A DNA stretch of 64,000 nucleotides from positions 1 through 64,000 of the forward strand of contig CAMYKS010000006.1 in the NCBI GenBank assembly GCA_947259115.1, given 5' to 3'. The position numbers were made by a program, and so were the translations under genes. Positions 28,678 through 37,668 of this stretch are shown piece by piece. The notes under the pieces were generated by a model, which was given only the letters and a program-made list of their open reading frames with translations, was not told the origin of the DNA and ran no database searches. Source of the stretch: an uncultured Desulfobulbaceae bacterium (GTDB lineage Bacteria > Desulfobacterota > Desulfobulbia > Desulfobulbales > BM004). Positions within the stretch are counted from its first letter, which is position 1. Each line of letters starts with the position of its first letter.

Positions 28678-28706
28678 ATAACCAACTAAACAAACAGGAA
28701 AATAAG

Positions 28707-30020
28707 ATGAAAAAACATTTTGTGCTTGATACAAACGTCCTGCTGCATAACGCCGATGCAATTTCATCTTTTGACGATAATGTTGTGATTTTGCCTATGA
28801 CTGTTATCGAGGAGCTGGACAAATTCAAGTCGCGTAATGACGAGTTAGCCAGAAATGCCCGGCAGGTAATCCGGCGCTTGGATAAATTACGTTCCAAAGG
28901 GCATCTCGGAGATGGTGTGACCATGGGCAATGATGGCCTGTTGAAAATTTTCATTGAGAGTGATGAAGCGGCAATCGATGGCATGGATATGTCTGTCCCT
29001 GATAACCGGATCCTGGCTGCAGCACATTTTTTTCAAACCCGGGGTGAGAAGGTAATTTTTGTCTCCAAGGACATAAATGCCAGGTTGAAGGCAGATGCCC
29101 TGGGCATAGAGGTCATGGACTTTGAAAAGCAGACGGTTAACTTTGATGAACTGTTTTGCGGCTACCGGGAGATCAAAGTTTCGTCAACAATTGTGGATGA
29201 ATTTTTCCGGGAGGATCACTACGCCCTTGAGGGGTATGATTTTTTCCCCAACGAATTTGTCCTATTGGTTGATGAAAGCAATGACAAGCACACCGGCATT
29301 GGAAGGGCCTTAGATCAACACACTATTGGGCACTTGAACTCAAACTTTGACTCAGCCTGGAATACAAGATCCCGTAGCAAGGAACAGCGCATGGCCTATG
29401 AATTGCTTCTGGACCCCAATATTGAACTGGTAACCCTCGTGGGCCAGGCTGGAACCGGCAAAACCTTACTGGCACTGGCAGCAGGCCTCGAAATGGTTCT
29501 CCACCAGAAACAGTATGAACGGCTTCTGGTTTCAAGGCCTATTATTCCACTGGGAAAGGATCTGGGATATATGCCGGGCACCAAGGACGAAAAGCTGTCC
29601 CTCTGGATGCAGCCGATTTTTGACAACCTGACATATTTGATGGGTGGCTCCAAGCGGCACAATGATAATGGCGAGTCGGTACGCCAGAAGGTGGAGAAAC
29701 TGCTCAAGGACAACACGGTTGAGCTTGAAGCACTGAGCTACATCCGGGGCCGCTCTATTCCCCGGCAGTATATCGTGGTGGATGAAGCACAGAATCTAAC
29801 GCCCCACGAGGTAAAAACCATTATCAGTCGAGCCGGAGAAGGCACCAAAATAGTACTCACAGGTGATCCCTACCAGATAGATAACCCCTACCTGGATGCC
29901 AGGAGCAACGGGCTGGCCTATACGGTAGAACGTTTGAAAGACCAGGAGATTCATGGTCATGTGACTTTGATGAAAAGCGAGCGCAGCACCCTGGCGGGCA
30001 TAGCTGCGGAATACCTGTAA
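28707..30020 (+). CDS. PIN-PhoH protein (PhoH2-type RNA helicase/nuclease)
   Basis: 437 residues. Residues 1-140 form a PIN nuclease domain (FVLDTNVLLHNADAI, TVIEELDKFK, DNRILAAA, acidic residues D8, E33, D94). The C-terminal half is a PhoH ATPase with Walker A VGQAGTGKTLLALAAGLE and Walker B YIVVDEAQNLTPHEVKTI, plus LTGDPYQID. Fusions of this kind unwind and cleave RNA. Start ATG at 28707 is 29 bases after the peptidase; a small unknown gene follows 10 bases later. Confidence 0.93.
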   Translation: MKKHFVLDTNVLLHNADAISSFDDNVVILPMTVIEELDKFKSRNDELARNARQVIRRLDKLRSKGHLGDGVTMGNDGLLKIFIESDEAAIDGMDMSVPDNRILAAAHFFQTRGEKVIFVSKDINARLKADALGIEVMDFEKQTVNFDELFCGYREIKVSSTIVDEFFREDHYALEGYDFFPNEFVLLVDESNDKHTGIGRALDQHTIGHLNSNFDSAWNTRSRSKEQRMAYELLLDPNIELVTLVGQAGTGKTLLALAAGLEMVLHQKQYERLLVSRPIIPLGKDLGYMPGTKDEKLSLWMQPIFDNLTYLMGGSKRHNDNGESVRQKVEKLLKDNTVELEALSYIRGRSIPRQYIVVDEAQNLTPHEVKTIISRAGEGTKIVLTGDPYQIDNPYLDARSNGLAYTVERLKDQEIHGHVTLMKSERSTLAGIAAEYL

Positions 30021-30030
30021 AGAGGCGGAA

Positions 30031-30363
30031 ATGCGACAGTATGTGATTGATCAGCTCAGCAGGGAAGAAAGGGCAAATATTGAGAGTTGTCTGAAAAGGT
30101 CTATGCAAACAGGTCCTGTGGATGGTGTATACTGGATTGAGGTACCCCGGGATTTATTGAGCACGGAGCAGCGGCACCATGATGAATGCGGCCCTTTTTT
30201 CTTTGCTGTGGAACTGGAAGCAGAAGCCGTGAGCTTTGAAATGCTGGTCCGCAGCCAGAGGAATTTGCATTGCTCCTGTATTGCGTATGCCTCGCCGGCA
30301 CAGCGCGATTTTGTGCTGCGCTTCGTGGATAAAATGCTGCAGGAGGAGCAGATACGGGCCTGA
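30031..30363 (+). CDS. Hypothetical protein downstream of PIN-PhoH gene
   Basis: 110 residues, not recognised. The sequence has VYWIEVPRDLLSTEQ and a CGPFFFAVELEAEAVSFEMLVRS strand-rich centre, with HCSCIAYA containing two cysteines. AGAGGCGG precedes the ATG, and the 10-base gap to phoH makes co-transcription very likely. The small acidic protein may act with the helicase-nuclease. It converges, 25 bases away, on a pilus-type ATPase gene. Confidence 0.7.
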   Translation: MRQYVIDQLSREERANIESCLKRSMQTGPVDGVYWIEVPRDLLSTEQRHHDECGPFFFAVELEAEAVSFEMLVRSQRNLHCSCIAYASPAQRDFVLRFVDKMLQEEQIRA

Positions 30364-30388
30364 TGAAAACGCTTGTGGCCTGAATTTT

Positions 30389-32728
30389 TTAACAGACCCT
30401 TAGTATTTCATCAAAATCGGTCAGGCCCTGAAAGACCTTTTCCACTGCATCCATGCGTAAGGTGTGCATGCCGTTTTCCAGGGCCATGAGCTTTAACTCT
30501 TCGGTGGAGGCCTTTTCTTTTATGCCCTTCTTTATCTTGTCTGTGCTCCGCAGAACTTCAAAAATAGCCGTACGGCCCCGATAGCCGACCTGGTCACAGG
30601 CCTCGCATCCCACCTTTTTTTTGAGATTTGCTTTACCTTGGGTTTTTTCCATATCGTGCTTTTCAAACCAGGTGGCATCATAGGCTTCTTTCAGTTCTTC
30701 AAAGAGATCATTCTTCGGCTTGTAACTTTTTTTACACTTATTGCAGAGCATACGCACCAGCCGCTGGGCAATAACAGCAGACAGGGCCTCGGAAAAACTG
30801 ATGGGGTCCATGCCCATTTCAACAAGGCGAGTAAGAGTTTCCGGAGCATTATTTGTATGAAGTGTGGAAAAGACAACGTGGCCCGTTAGGGAGGCCTCAA
30901 TGGCGGTCTTGGCTGTCTCCTTATCCCGCATTTCGCCGATCATGATAACATCAGGGTCTGAACGCAGAAACGAGCGAAGCGCCTCCTGAAAGGTAAAACC
31001 TATCTTTGCGTTAACCTGAACCTGACGCAGTCCCTTTTGGGTAATTTCCACCGGGTCTTCGGCGGTCCAGATTTTACGGTCAGGAGTATTGATAATATTT
31101 AAGGCCGAATGCAGGGTGGTTGTTTTGCCTGACCCTGTCGGGCCGACGCAGAGAATCATGCCGGCAGGCCGTGAAACTACTTCCGCAAATATTTTCTGGT
31201 CATGGTCAGATAAGCCTATCTTGTCAAGGGGTATGGGTTTTGACTTTGCCAGGACACGCAGGACTGCATCCTCGTTGCCGCCAACTGTTGGTGTTGTTTC
31301 CACCCGGTATTCAATTTTTCTGTCCATGTAGCGGATCACTATCTTGCCGCTTTGGGGTTTGCGGCGTTCTGTTATATCCAGGTTGGACATAATTTTTAAC
31401 CGGGACAACAGGGCCTTTTTGTAACTGGGGGGGACCTCATGGCTGATATGGCAGATGCCGTCTACCCGGTAGCGCACCGTGAGGGAGGTATTTCCCATTC
31501 CCGGTTCAAGGTGGATATCAGACGCGTCTTTTTTATAGGCATCTATAAGAATTTTATTCACCAGTTTGATGATCTGCGAGTCAGTCTCATCAACCACTGA
31601 AGTATCTTTTGTATCTTCAACCGCAACAGCATCCTCGGTCATTTCGCCGATGATGTCTTCCACCTTTTCTTCGTCTCTGGAGTAAAATTTTTCAATGGAC
31701 GCAGCTATTTGGCCGGAAGGCGCAACCACAAATTTTATCCTGCGGTTGGTAATAAAGCGCAGGGTATCTCCAAGCTCAGCGTGCTCGGCAGGCCTTGAGG
31801 TGGCGACCAATAAATGGTCGCCCCTATCCTCTACAGGCAGTATCTGCATTTGGGTCACAAGCGCCAATGGCAAAGCATTCAAAGCTTCTTGGGTAGGTTC
31901 TGTTTCTTCAAGGTTGACAAAATCAAGCTGAAACTTGATGGCCAGTGCTGACAGGAGCTGGTCTGCGTTGATATGCTTACGTTCCATAAGCAGCTGGCCG
32001 ATTTTCTTGTTCTTGTCTTTATTCTGCTGGGCAATGGCATCTTCAAGCTGTTCCCTGGTAACCAGGTTAGAGGCCATCAGAATATCGCCTACCCGGGCCG
32101 TTGAGGGAATTTTACCGGCTTTTTGCATCTGGCGGAGAACCTTTTCAATTTTATCCTGGTTCAGGTTATGCTTCTGGGCGATTGTCTCACCGATCCGCTT
32201 TTTCTTGATGTTATTGTAATCCCGGATAACCTCCTGCAGGGTTTCGCGGGACACCATGCCCTGCTCCTCCAGAATTGTGCCGAGAAAGTTCAGTTGGCGG
32301 CGGGATTTGACCCCAAGATGGGTAAAAAAGACCGACCTGAAAGGGTTGTCAAGGTCAAGAAAAGAGCCGTAAAACCCAGTCTGGAACTGCTGGTCTTTGG
32401 CAACCCTCACAAGATGCTGAGAGCCGGCAAGGGTTTCTATTTCCATGAGATCATGGGAGTTGTGCAGGGTGCTGAGATGGTTCGGATCGTCCTGCTGCAG
32501 AATGCAGCAGACCTCAAAAAGAGGATAGGTCTTTTTTTCACCGTTTCTTGCCAGAATAACTTGTATTTCATTCTCATCAGGTAAAAACGGTCTGCTCAGG
32601 GTGGCATCTTCTCTGCCGGTGACCAACTCTAAAAGTATTTCGGGCGAGGGGTCTCCGGTGTTTAATGGTATATGTTGTGCTTTTTGTCTTTGTGAGGAAC
32701 GCATTGGTTTTTTCGGGACCGGACACAT
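30389..32728 (-). CDS. PilB/GspE-type ATPase with extended N-terminal region
   Basis: 779 residues, about 200 longer than normal PilB. Roughly 1-190 is an unassigned N-domain; 190-350 holds two MshEN/GspE-N-like segments (KKRIGETIAQKHNL, ARVGDILMASNLVTREQLEDAIAQQ); then the motor: Walker A GPTGSGKTTTLHSA, Asp box, Walker B VIMIGEMRDKETA, His box STLHTNNAPET, and the zinc tetracysteine CNKC...CEAC. It powers pilus or secretion assembly. It stands alone on the opposite strand from the MSHA-like locus. ATG 32728 is favoured by TTAGGTG; a GTG 38 codons upstream is possible. Confidence 0.93.
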   Translation of the reverse strand: MCPVPKKPMRSSQRQKAQHIPLNTGDPSPEILLELVTGREDATLSRPFLPDENEIQVILARNGEKKTYPLFEVCCILQQDDPNHLSTLHNSHDLMEIETLAGSQHLVRVAKDQQFQTGFYGSFLDLDNPFRSVFFTHLGVKSRRQLNFLGTILEEQGMVSRETLQEVIRDYNNIKKKRIGETIAQKHNLNQDKIEKVLRQMQKAGKIPSTARVGDILMASNLVTREQLEDAIAQQNKDKNKKIGQLLMERKHINADQLLSALAIKFQLDFVNLEETEPTQEALNALPLALVTQMQILPVEDRGDHLLVATSRPAEHAELGDTLRFITNRRIKFVVAPSGQIAASIEKFYSRDEEKVEDIIGEMTEDAVAVEDTKDTSVVDETDSQIIKLVNKILIDAYKKDASDIHLEPGMGNTSLTVRYRVDGICHISHEVPPSYKKALLSRLKIMSNLDITERRKPQSGKIVIRYMDRKIEYRVETTPTVGGNEDAVLRVLAKSKPIPLDKIGLSDHDQKIFAEVVSRPAGMILCVGPTGSGKTTTLHSALNIINTPDRKIWTAEDPVEITQKGLRQVQVNAKIGFTFQEALRSFLRSDPDVIMIGEMRDKETAKTAIEASLTGHVVFSTLHTNNAPETLTRLVEMGMDPISFSEALSAVIAQRLVRMLCNKCKKSYKPKNDLFEELKEAYDATWFEKHDMEKTQGKANLKKKVGCEACDQVGYRGRTAIFEVLRSTDKIKKGIKEKASTEELKLMALENGMHTLRMDAVEKVFQGLTDFDEILRVC

Positions 32729-33027
32729 GAAGGCACCTAACTGTAGTAAATTCAAATTAAAATGCATGGAGCCGCAACGTTGCAATGTACTGGATAACCG
32801 ATAAATGCAAAAAAGCAAAGTCAACTTTTTGTAATTAATCACTTCATGAGCATGGGCAAATATAAATAAAATGAGAACGTGCTATTCAGCGCCAGCTGTT
32901 TAAATACAAAAAAAGAAAATCATCTTGACAAGTTACCATAAACTATGGCATTTTTTTATGTTGATTTGGCGTTGAGCTAATTCAGCCATCTGGTTAATTC
33001 CTACTAAAATGTAAAGGGTTTTACGAT
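32729..33027. promoter_or_regulatory. Divergent promoter region of the pilus genes
   Basis: About 300 bases. TTGACA at 32925 is followed by ACCATA-AAC-TATGG, a small dyad (32934-32949), but no -10 is well placed. AGTTACCATAAAC (32931-32943) also occurs exactly, inverted, at 1625-1637 upstream of the sulfur-relay operon. Confidence 0.35.
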
Positions 33028-35034
33028 TTGCCTACTGAAAGTGAAATATCCTCTACTGAAAGGCTTCTTGATCAGATACGAGGAGAAAAAAAAGGCACAT
33101 CTCTGGCACCGGAAGAAATTAAACCAATTCCACCTGCCGATTCTCCTGCTCCAGGGCAAGCCATCCAAAAGAGAAAATCCTTTCTACCTCGGTTCTTTTC
33201 ATCCTCTTCCCAAATTTCCATCAGCGTCGATTTGGATTTAAGTAAAAATGAAATACGATTTGCCAAAATAGAACAGATCTCTGAGCATAATTGTCAACTT
33301 CTGGGATACCATAGAGAGCTATTTAAGCCGGGCACGTATCTGGACCCCCCTGCGTTTTCTGCATTATTAAAAAAGACACTGACAGAGTTTTGTGGTGGCG
33401 TCGATAAAAATTTTGCCATATGGGCCAATCTCCCTTCTGCGCATGTTGAATTGCGCAATTTTCGTATTCCCAGAGTGACTAAAAAACAATTGGCCCGGAC
33501 CGTCCAGTTTGCCTTTAGAAAGGAAGTCCCCTATGAAGAAAAAAATTCTCTTTTTGATTTTGAGGTGTTGGGGGACGTAACCGAGAATGGGGTCCGAAAA
33601 CTTTCTGTCGTGGCTTGTACAGCCTCCAGGGCTGAGGTTGAATCTACGAGAAATCTCTTTGCCAAGTGCGGATTCCCCCTGACCGGCATCACAATTGTTC
33701 CATTTGCTATTCAGAATATTTTTCGAACCGGTTGGGCAAAGGAGGGCGCAAAGGGCATAATCTGCAACCTTTATATTGGTACAGACTGGTCACGTATTGA
33801 TATTTTTTACGAGGGCAACCTCATTTTGATGCGGGGCGTGAAAAGTGGCCTCAACAGTATGGCTGAATCTATAATAGATGAATTGAACGCCAAATGGGCC
33901 CTGCAGGACACTTCAAAAGCCGGTTTTATGGAAGAGAGTGGAGATGAGCCTGATTTTGACTTAAGTGAAACCGGTCTCCTGTTGGATGACCTGGCCAAGG
34001 GCAATGAAACGGATTCAATTTCTTTATCTTTGGAAAATGAGTTGGCCGTTGATCAGCATGGGCCAGTTACCAGTGAAGAAGCCCGGAAAATTCTATTTAG
34101 CCTGGACCCTGACTCTCCGCCGCTGACCAAAGAAGACCCCGGCTACAAACTGTCGAAGAGCGAAATATATGAAATGATCTATCCTGCCCTTGACAGGCTT
34201 GTGCGGCAGGTGGAAAGGACATTTCAGCATTTTTCTTCTGCCTTTCATGGCGAGAGTGTTAAAAAGATATATCTCTCCGGTAAAATCAACCTGTCAAGGG
34301 AGATCGCGGATTATATTACAGGTCAGCTGGGGATTCCGGAAGGGTCCATAAATCCTTTTGCGCCTGATATTCCATGTACCAGGGGAATATCCGTATCATC
34401 CCCCATGGGATTTTCTGATAAGTTATCATTTGTCTCTACCATAGGACTTGCCCTTTCAGATAACAGCCGAACCCCCAATTTCATTTATACGCATATTGAA
34501 AAAACCCAAAAAAGACGTGTCTCAAAGTTTGATCGTGCTGTTTTTGTTGCCTTTTTGATGGCAATGTGTGTTTGTCTTGGTGTTTCAGTCTGGCAGAGTA
34601 AGGAGTCCAGCAAAAAAAATCAAAACCTTACTCAACTGAATCAGCAACTGGAACACTTCAGGCCTGAGCCGGATAAAAACCTAATAACAAGTATGGCTGC
34701 CAAGGTCGCCCTGAAACGTCAAAATTTCAGGAAGTACAGCAAGAGATACCGTGGAATGGCTGCTATCAGTGAAATTTCAGCACTCACCCCGCTGAATATC
34801 AGCCTGATGAGCAGTTCCTTGGTATTTACAGATGGGCCCACCGGCAAAGGGACCTTGACACTGGAAGGAACTGTGAAAGGTAAGAGAAGGATTCTGGAGG
34901 CCTCCCTCGCAGGATATGTTTTGAAGTTGGCCGGATCGCCGCTCTTTGACCAGCCAAGCGTAAAAAGAAGTGTGATAGATTCAGAAAATGAAAGCGATGT
35001 GCTGCATTTCACTGTACAGATTAATATGCAATAG
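33028..35034 (+). CDS. PilM-PilN fusion protein of type IV pilus alignment complex
   Basis: 668 residues. After a disordered 50-residue start, residues about 60-500 have the PilM actin-like fold (ISISVDLDLSKNEIRFAKI, FRIPRVTKKQLARTVQFAFRKEVPY, IYLSGKINLSREIADYI). A single membrane helix follows (VFVAFLMAMCVCLGVSV, near 515-535), then a periplasmic PilN-like domain (AISEISALTPLNISLMSS, LTLEGTVKG). PilM and PilN are normally separate and bind through a short N-terminal PilN tail; here they are one chain. TTG 33028 with AAAGGG upstream is the only plausible start. It corresponds to MshI. Confidence 0.85.
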   Translation: MPTESEISSTERLLDQIRGEKKGTSLAPEEIKPIPPADSPAPGQAIQKRKSFLPRFFSSSSQISISVDLDLSKNEIRFAKIEQISEHNCQLLGYHRELFKPGTYLDPPAFSALLKKTLTEFCGGVDKNFAIWANLPSAHVELRNFRIPRVTKKQLARTVQFAFRKEVPYEEKNSLFDFEVLGDVTENGVRKLSVVACTASRAEVESTRNLFAKCGFPLTGITIVPFAIQNIFRTGWAKEGAKGIICNLYIGTDWSRIDIFYEGNLILMRGVKSGLNSMAESIIDELNAKWALQDTSKAGFMEESGDEPDFDLSETGLLLDDLAKGNETDSISLSLENELAVDQHGPVTSEEARKILFSLDPDSPPLTKEDPGYKLSKSEIYEMIYPALDRLVRQVERTFQHFSSAFHGESVKKIYLSGKINLSREIADYITGQLGIPEGSINPFAPDIPCTRGISVSSPMGFSDKLSFVSTIGLALSDNSRTPNFIYTHIEKTQKRRVSKFDRAVFVAFLMAMCVCLGVSVWQSKESSKKNQNLTQLNQQLEHFRPEPDKNLITSMAAKVALKRQNFRKYSKRYRGMAAISEISALTPLNISLMSSSLVFTDGPTGKGTLTLEGTVKGKRRILEASLAGYVLKLAGSPLFDQPSVKRSVIDSENESDVLHFTVQINMQ

Positions 35035-35045
35035 AAAGTGAAGAT

Positions 35046-35582
35046 ATGGCTCAAAAGAAAAAACTCAACATAGCCCAAAAAAGTATACTCTATTTGTTCT
35101 TATGCCTGTGCGGTGTCGTGGCTTTTGTTGCTCTACTCATTTACCCGGCACAACGGTCTTTGGACCAGCTCGACAGGGAAATAATTCAACACCAGGAGCA
35201 ACTTGATAAACAAAAAATACTTTTTCCAGTGTATCAGGAGCTTTTTAAACAGCTCAAGCTGCCGGACACAAAGGTTCTGCCCTTTCCAGAGGAAACAGAA
35301 CTCAGCAAGGAGCGCATTGGTGAAATCCCGAGCATATTTGCAGAAATTGCCAGAGTATACAACCTGGAGGCCGATGTCATTCCCGATGTTAACTCAATCC
35401 CCTCTGGAGCAGGGATATTACGTGTAAATGCTACAGTTCAAGGCAAATTTTTTGATTTCAGAAACTTTCTTGTTGACTTGGGCGGTACTCCTTACCTGCG
35501 ACATATTGAAGAAATTCAGGTGAAGGCAATGCCGGAGTTTAAGCAGTTCACCTTGAAGATGTGGCTGGCTTTGGGGGAATAG
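35046..35582 (+). CDS. PilO/GspM-like inner-membrane pilus protein
   Basis: 178 residues: a helix at about 14-34 (ILYLFLCLCGVVAFVALLIY), then a periplasmic coiled coil (LDQLDREIIQHQEQLDKQK) and a ferredoxin-like domain with VNATVQGKFFDFRNFLVDLGG, the typical PilO core. It forms the alignment complex with PilN. Eleven bases after the PilM-PilN gene, with GAAGAT before the ATG; the synteny matches mshJ. Confidence 0.85.
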   Translation: MAQKKKLNIAQKSILYLFLCLCGVVAFVALLIYPAQRSLDQLDREIIQHQEQLDKQKILFPVYQELFKQLKLPDTKVLPFPEETELSKERIGEIPSIFAEIARVYNLEADVIPDVNSIPSGAGILRVNATVQGKFFDFRNFLVDLGGTPYLRHIEEIQVKAMPEFKQFTLKMWLALGE

Positions 35583-35595
35583 ACGAGGAGCGGCA

Positions 35596-36066
35596 ATGTC
35601 CAAACGAGAAAAAATAATTCTGGTCATCATGGCATTGGTCATTGTAGCTGGCGGAATTTATTATATAAGTTCGAAGCGTGAAGTTGTAGTCCTGGAAAGG
35701 GAATCCGAACTGAAGGAGCTCAACACTTTTGTCAGTGAAACAATCACCGGCATTAACGAAAACAATTTAACAGCGCCCGAGATAAGGACCATAGCAAGTG
35801 CAGAAGCTGAATGGGTCAGAGACCCCTACAAGCCTCCCGTAGTTAAGGAAGAGGACAGAGAGAAACTTTTAGATATAAGTTTTACCTATACAGGGTACCT
35901 GAAGGCCGGAAAGAAAAAGATCGCCGTTATTAATGGTCTGGAGTATCTGACAGGTGAAGAAATTGAGCCTGGTGGATTTATTGCCCGGGAGATTTACCCG
36001 GACAGGGTAGTAATAGAGATAAAAGGACAGAAGCAGAAAATTATTGTACCGCTCATCGAGTATTGA
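35596..36066 (+). CDS. PilP/MshK/GspC-like pilus protein
   Basis: 156 residues with one N-terminal membrane helix (IILVIMALVIVAGGIYYI) and a C-terminal beta-rich homology region (FTYTGYLKAGKKKIAVINGLEY then GEEIEPGGFIAREIYPDRVVIEI), the fold used by PilP and GspC to dock on the secretin. It is anchored by a helix rather than by lipid. GAGGAG precedes the ATG. The next gene follows immediately and is the secretin, consistent with docking. Confidence 0.8.
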   Translation: MSKREKIILVIMALVIVAGGIYYISSKREVVVLERESELKELNTFVSETITGINENNLTAPEIRTIASAEAEWVRDPYKPPVVKEEDREKLLDISFTYTGYLKAGKKKIAVINGLEYLTGEEIEPGGFIAREIYPDRVVIEIKGQKQKIIVPLIEY

Positions 36067-36092
36067 ATAAGGATAATCAGGGGAAATCAACT

Positions 36093-37583
36093 ATGGCTCC
36101 CAACAAAGATACCATGAAACGAGGCCTGTGTGTATTGCTGGCAGTTTTTTTCAGCAGTGTTGTTGTCGGCTGCAGCGAAAAACTGGAAGTGCCAAAGGAT
36201 ACTTTCTATGACGAGTGGAGAACTTTGGCCGAAACATCTCAACCTTCCTCGCCACCTGATTCAGAGGTTGTTATTGAGCTGCCCGAAAAAGAAGAGGCCT
36301 TGGCGCAACAAGCCATGGAGACGGCCGAGCAGAGACTAGCCCCAAAGGCCCTGCCCACAGATCCGGTGAGCATGACCATGCGTGATACGGACGTAAACGT
36401 TATTCTGAGGGCACTGGCGCGAATTGTCAATCAGAACATCATGATGAATCAGGAGGTGAGCGGGGTTACAAACATCAATGTGGTTGAAGCGCCCTGGGAT
36501 GAGGTTTTCGGGGGCATTTTGCGCACGCGCGGCCTCACGTATACCTGGGAAGGTAATATTATCCGGGTCATGACCCTTGCTGACATGCAGCATGACAGCG
36601 CCATTGAATCAGCGATTCAGACACAGCAGGCACAATCCATCGAAAAGAAACAGGTGGAGCCCCTGCTGACCAAGGTAATTCCAATTGACTATGCTGATGC
36701 TGAAGCCCTGGCGGAAAACCTTAATGCCCTTCTGACATCAACAGGGGAAAGCGGCAAGGAAGGACAAACCCGCAAAGGCTCAGTTACCGTAAATAAGCAT
36801 AATAATGCTCTCATCATTGAGGCAATAAGCGATGATATTGCCAAATTAGTCCCTTTGGTAAATGAATTGGATCGCCCAACCCCGCAGGTTCTCATCGATG
36901 CCAAGATTGTGGAGACGACTAGGGAGACGGCCAGAGAGCTTGGCGTCAGGTGGGGAGGCTTGTATCGTGGTACCTCAGGTGGAGATAACTACTGGATTAC
37001 CCCGGGAGCGAACGGCGGCGACTTTGGTGACATTCCTCCATCAGCTGGGCCGGCAGCAAATTTTCCCGCTTCCTTTACAACGGAAAATCCTATTGGAAAA
37101 GGCTTCACCCTTGGATATTTAGCAATGGATCCTGACTATATCTTGAATGTTCAGCTTTCGGCCCTGGAAAAAGAGAACAAGTTAAACATTCTCTCCAGTC
37201 CGGCCCTGACAACCCTTGACAACCAGAGGGCTTTAATTTTATCCGGCGAAAAAGTGCCCTACCAATCCATAGACCAGCTGGGTTCTGTGAATACGGAGTT
37301 TGAAGAAGTTCAAGCGCGTCCGCAAACAACTCCGGATTCGCAAGAATCGGCGTGATATCCCTGAACTGGATGCCCGGTTCTGGGAAGTCTGATTCTCCTG
37401 GATGGCCAGACTACGGTGGTCGGCGGTATCAGCAAGGACACAGATGCCGGCAATGAAGAGGGTGTCCCTGGCCTGAGAAATATTCCAGGGCTGGGCTATC
37501 TTTTTAAAAATGATGGTAAAAGAGTAAGGCTGGAAGAGATGTTAATATTCATAACCCCGCGCATTCTAAGAGAAAAAAAGTAG
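36093..37583 (+). pseudogene. mshL: Type IV pilus secretin (MshL/PilQ-like), interrupted
   Basis: The N-terminus is a lipoprotein signal (VLLAVFFSSVVVGC). It is followed by secretin N-domains (MTMRDTDVNVILRALARIV, TKVIPIDYADAEALAENL with the AIIEA-type repeat and TPQVLIDAKIVETTRETA) and the start of the barrel (LNILSSPALTTLDNQRALI, SGEKVPYQSI). The frame ends in TGA at 37353 and again at 37362, then reopens in the same frame and encodes the conserved end: LLDGQTTVVGGI, GVPGLRNIPGLGYLF and MLIFITPRIL, to TAG at 37583. The bases about 37311-37391 match no secretin sequence in any frame I can see, and about 20-30 codons of barrel seem missing. Either a decayed gene or an assembly fault. Confidence 0.8.
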
Positions 37584-37668
37584 TACGTCAATAGGGAATG
37601 CTTCCTCCTGACCAGTGAAGTTTGCCATGGAAACCCATCTTTTTATAGGTTTTACAACACAGGCATAG

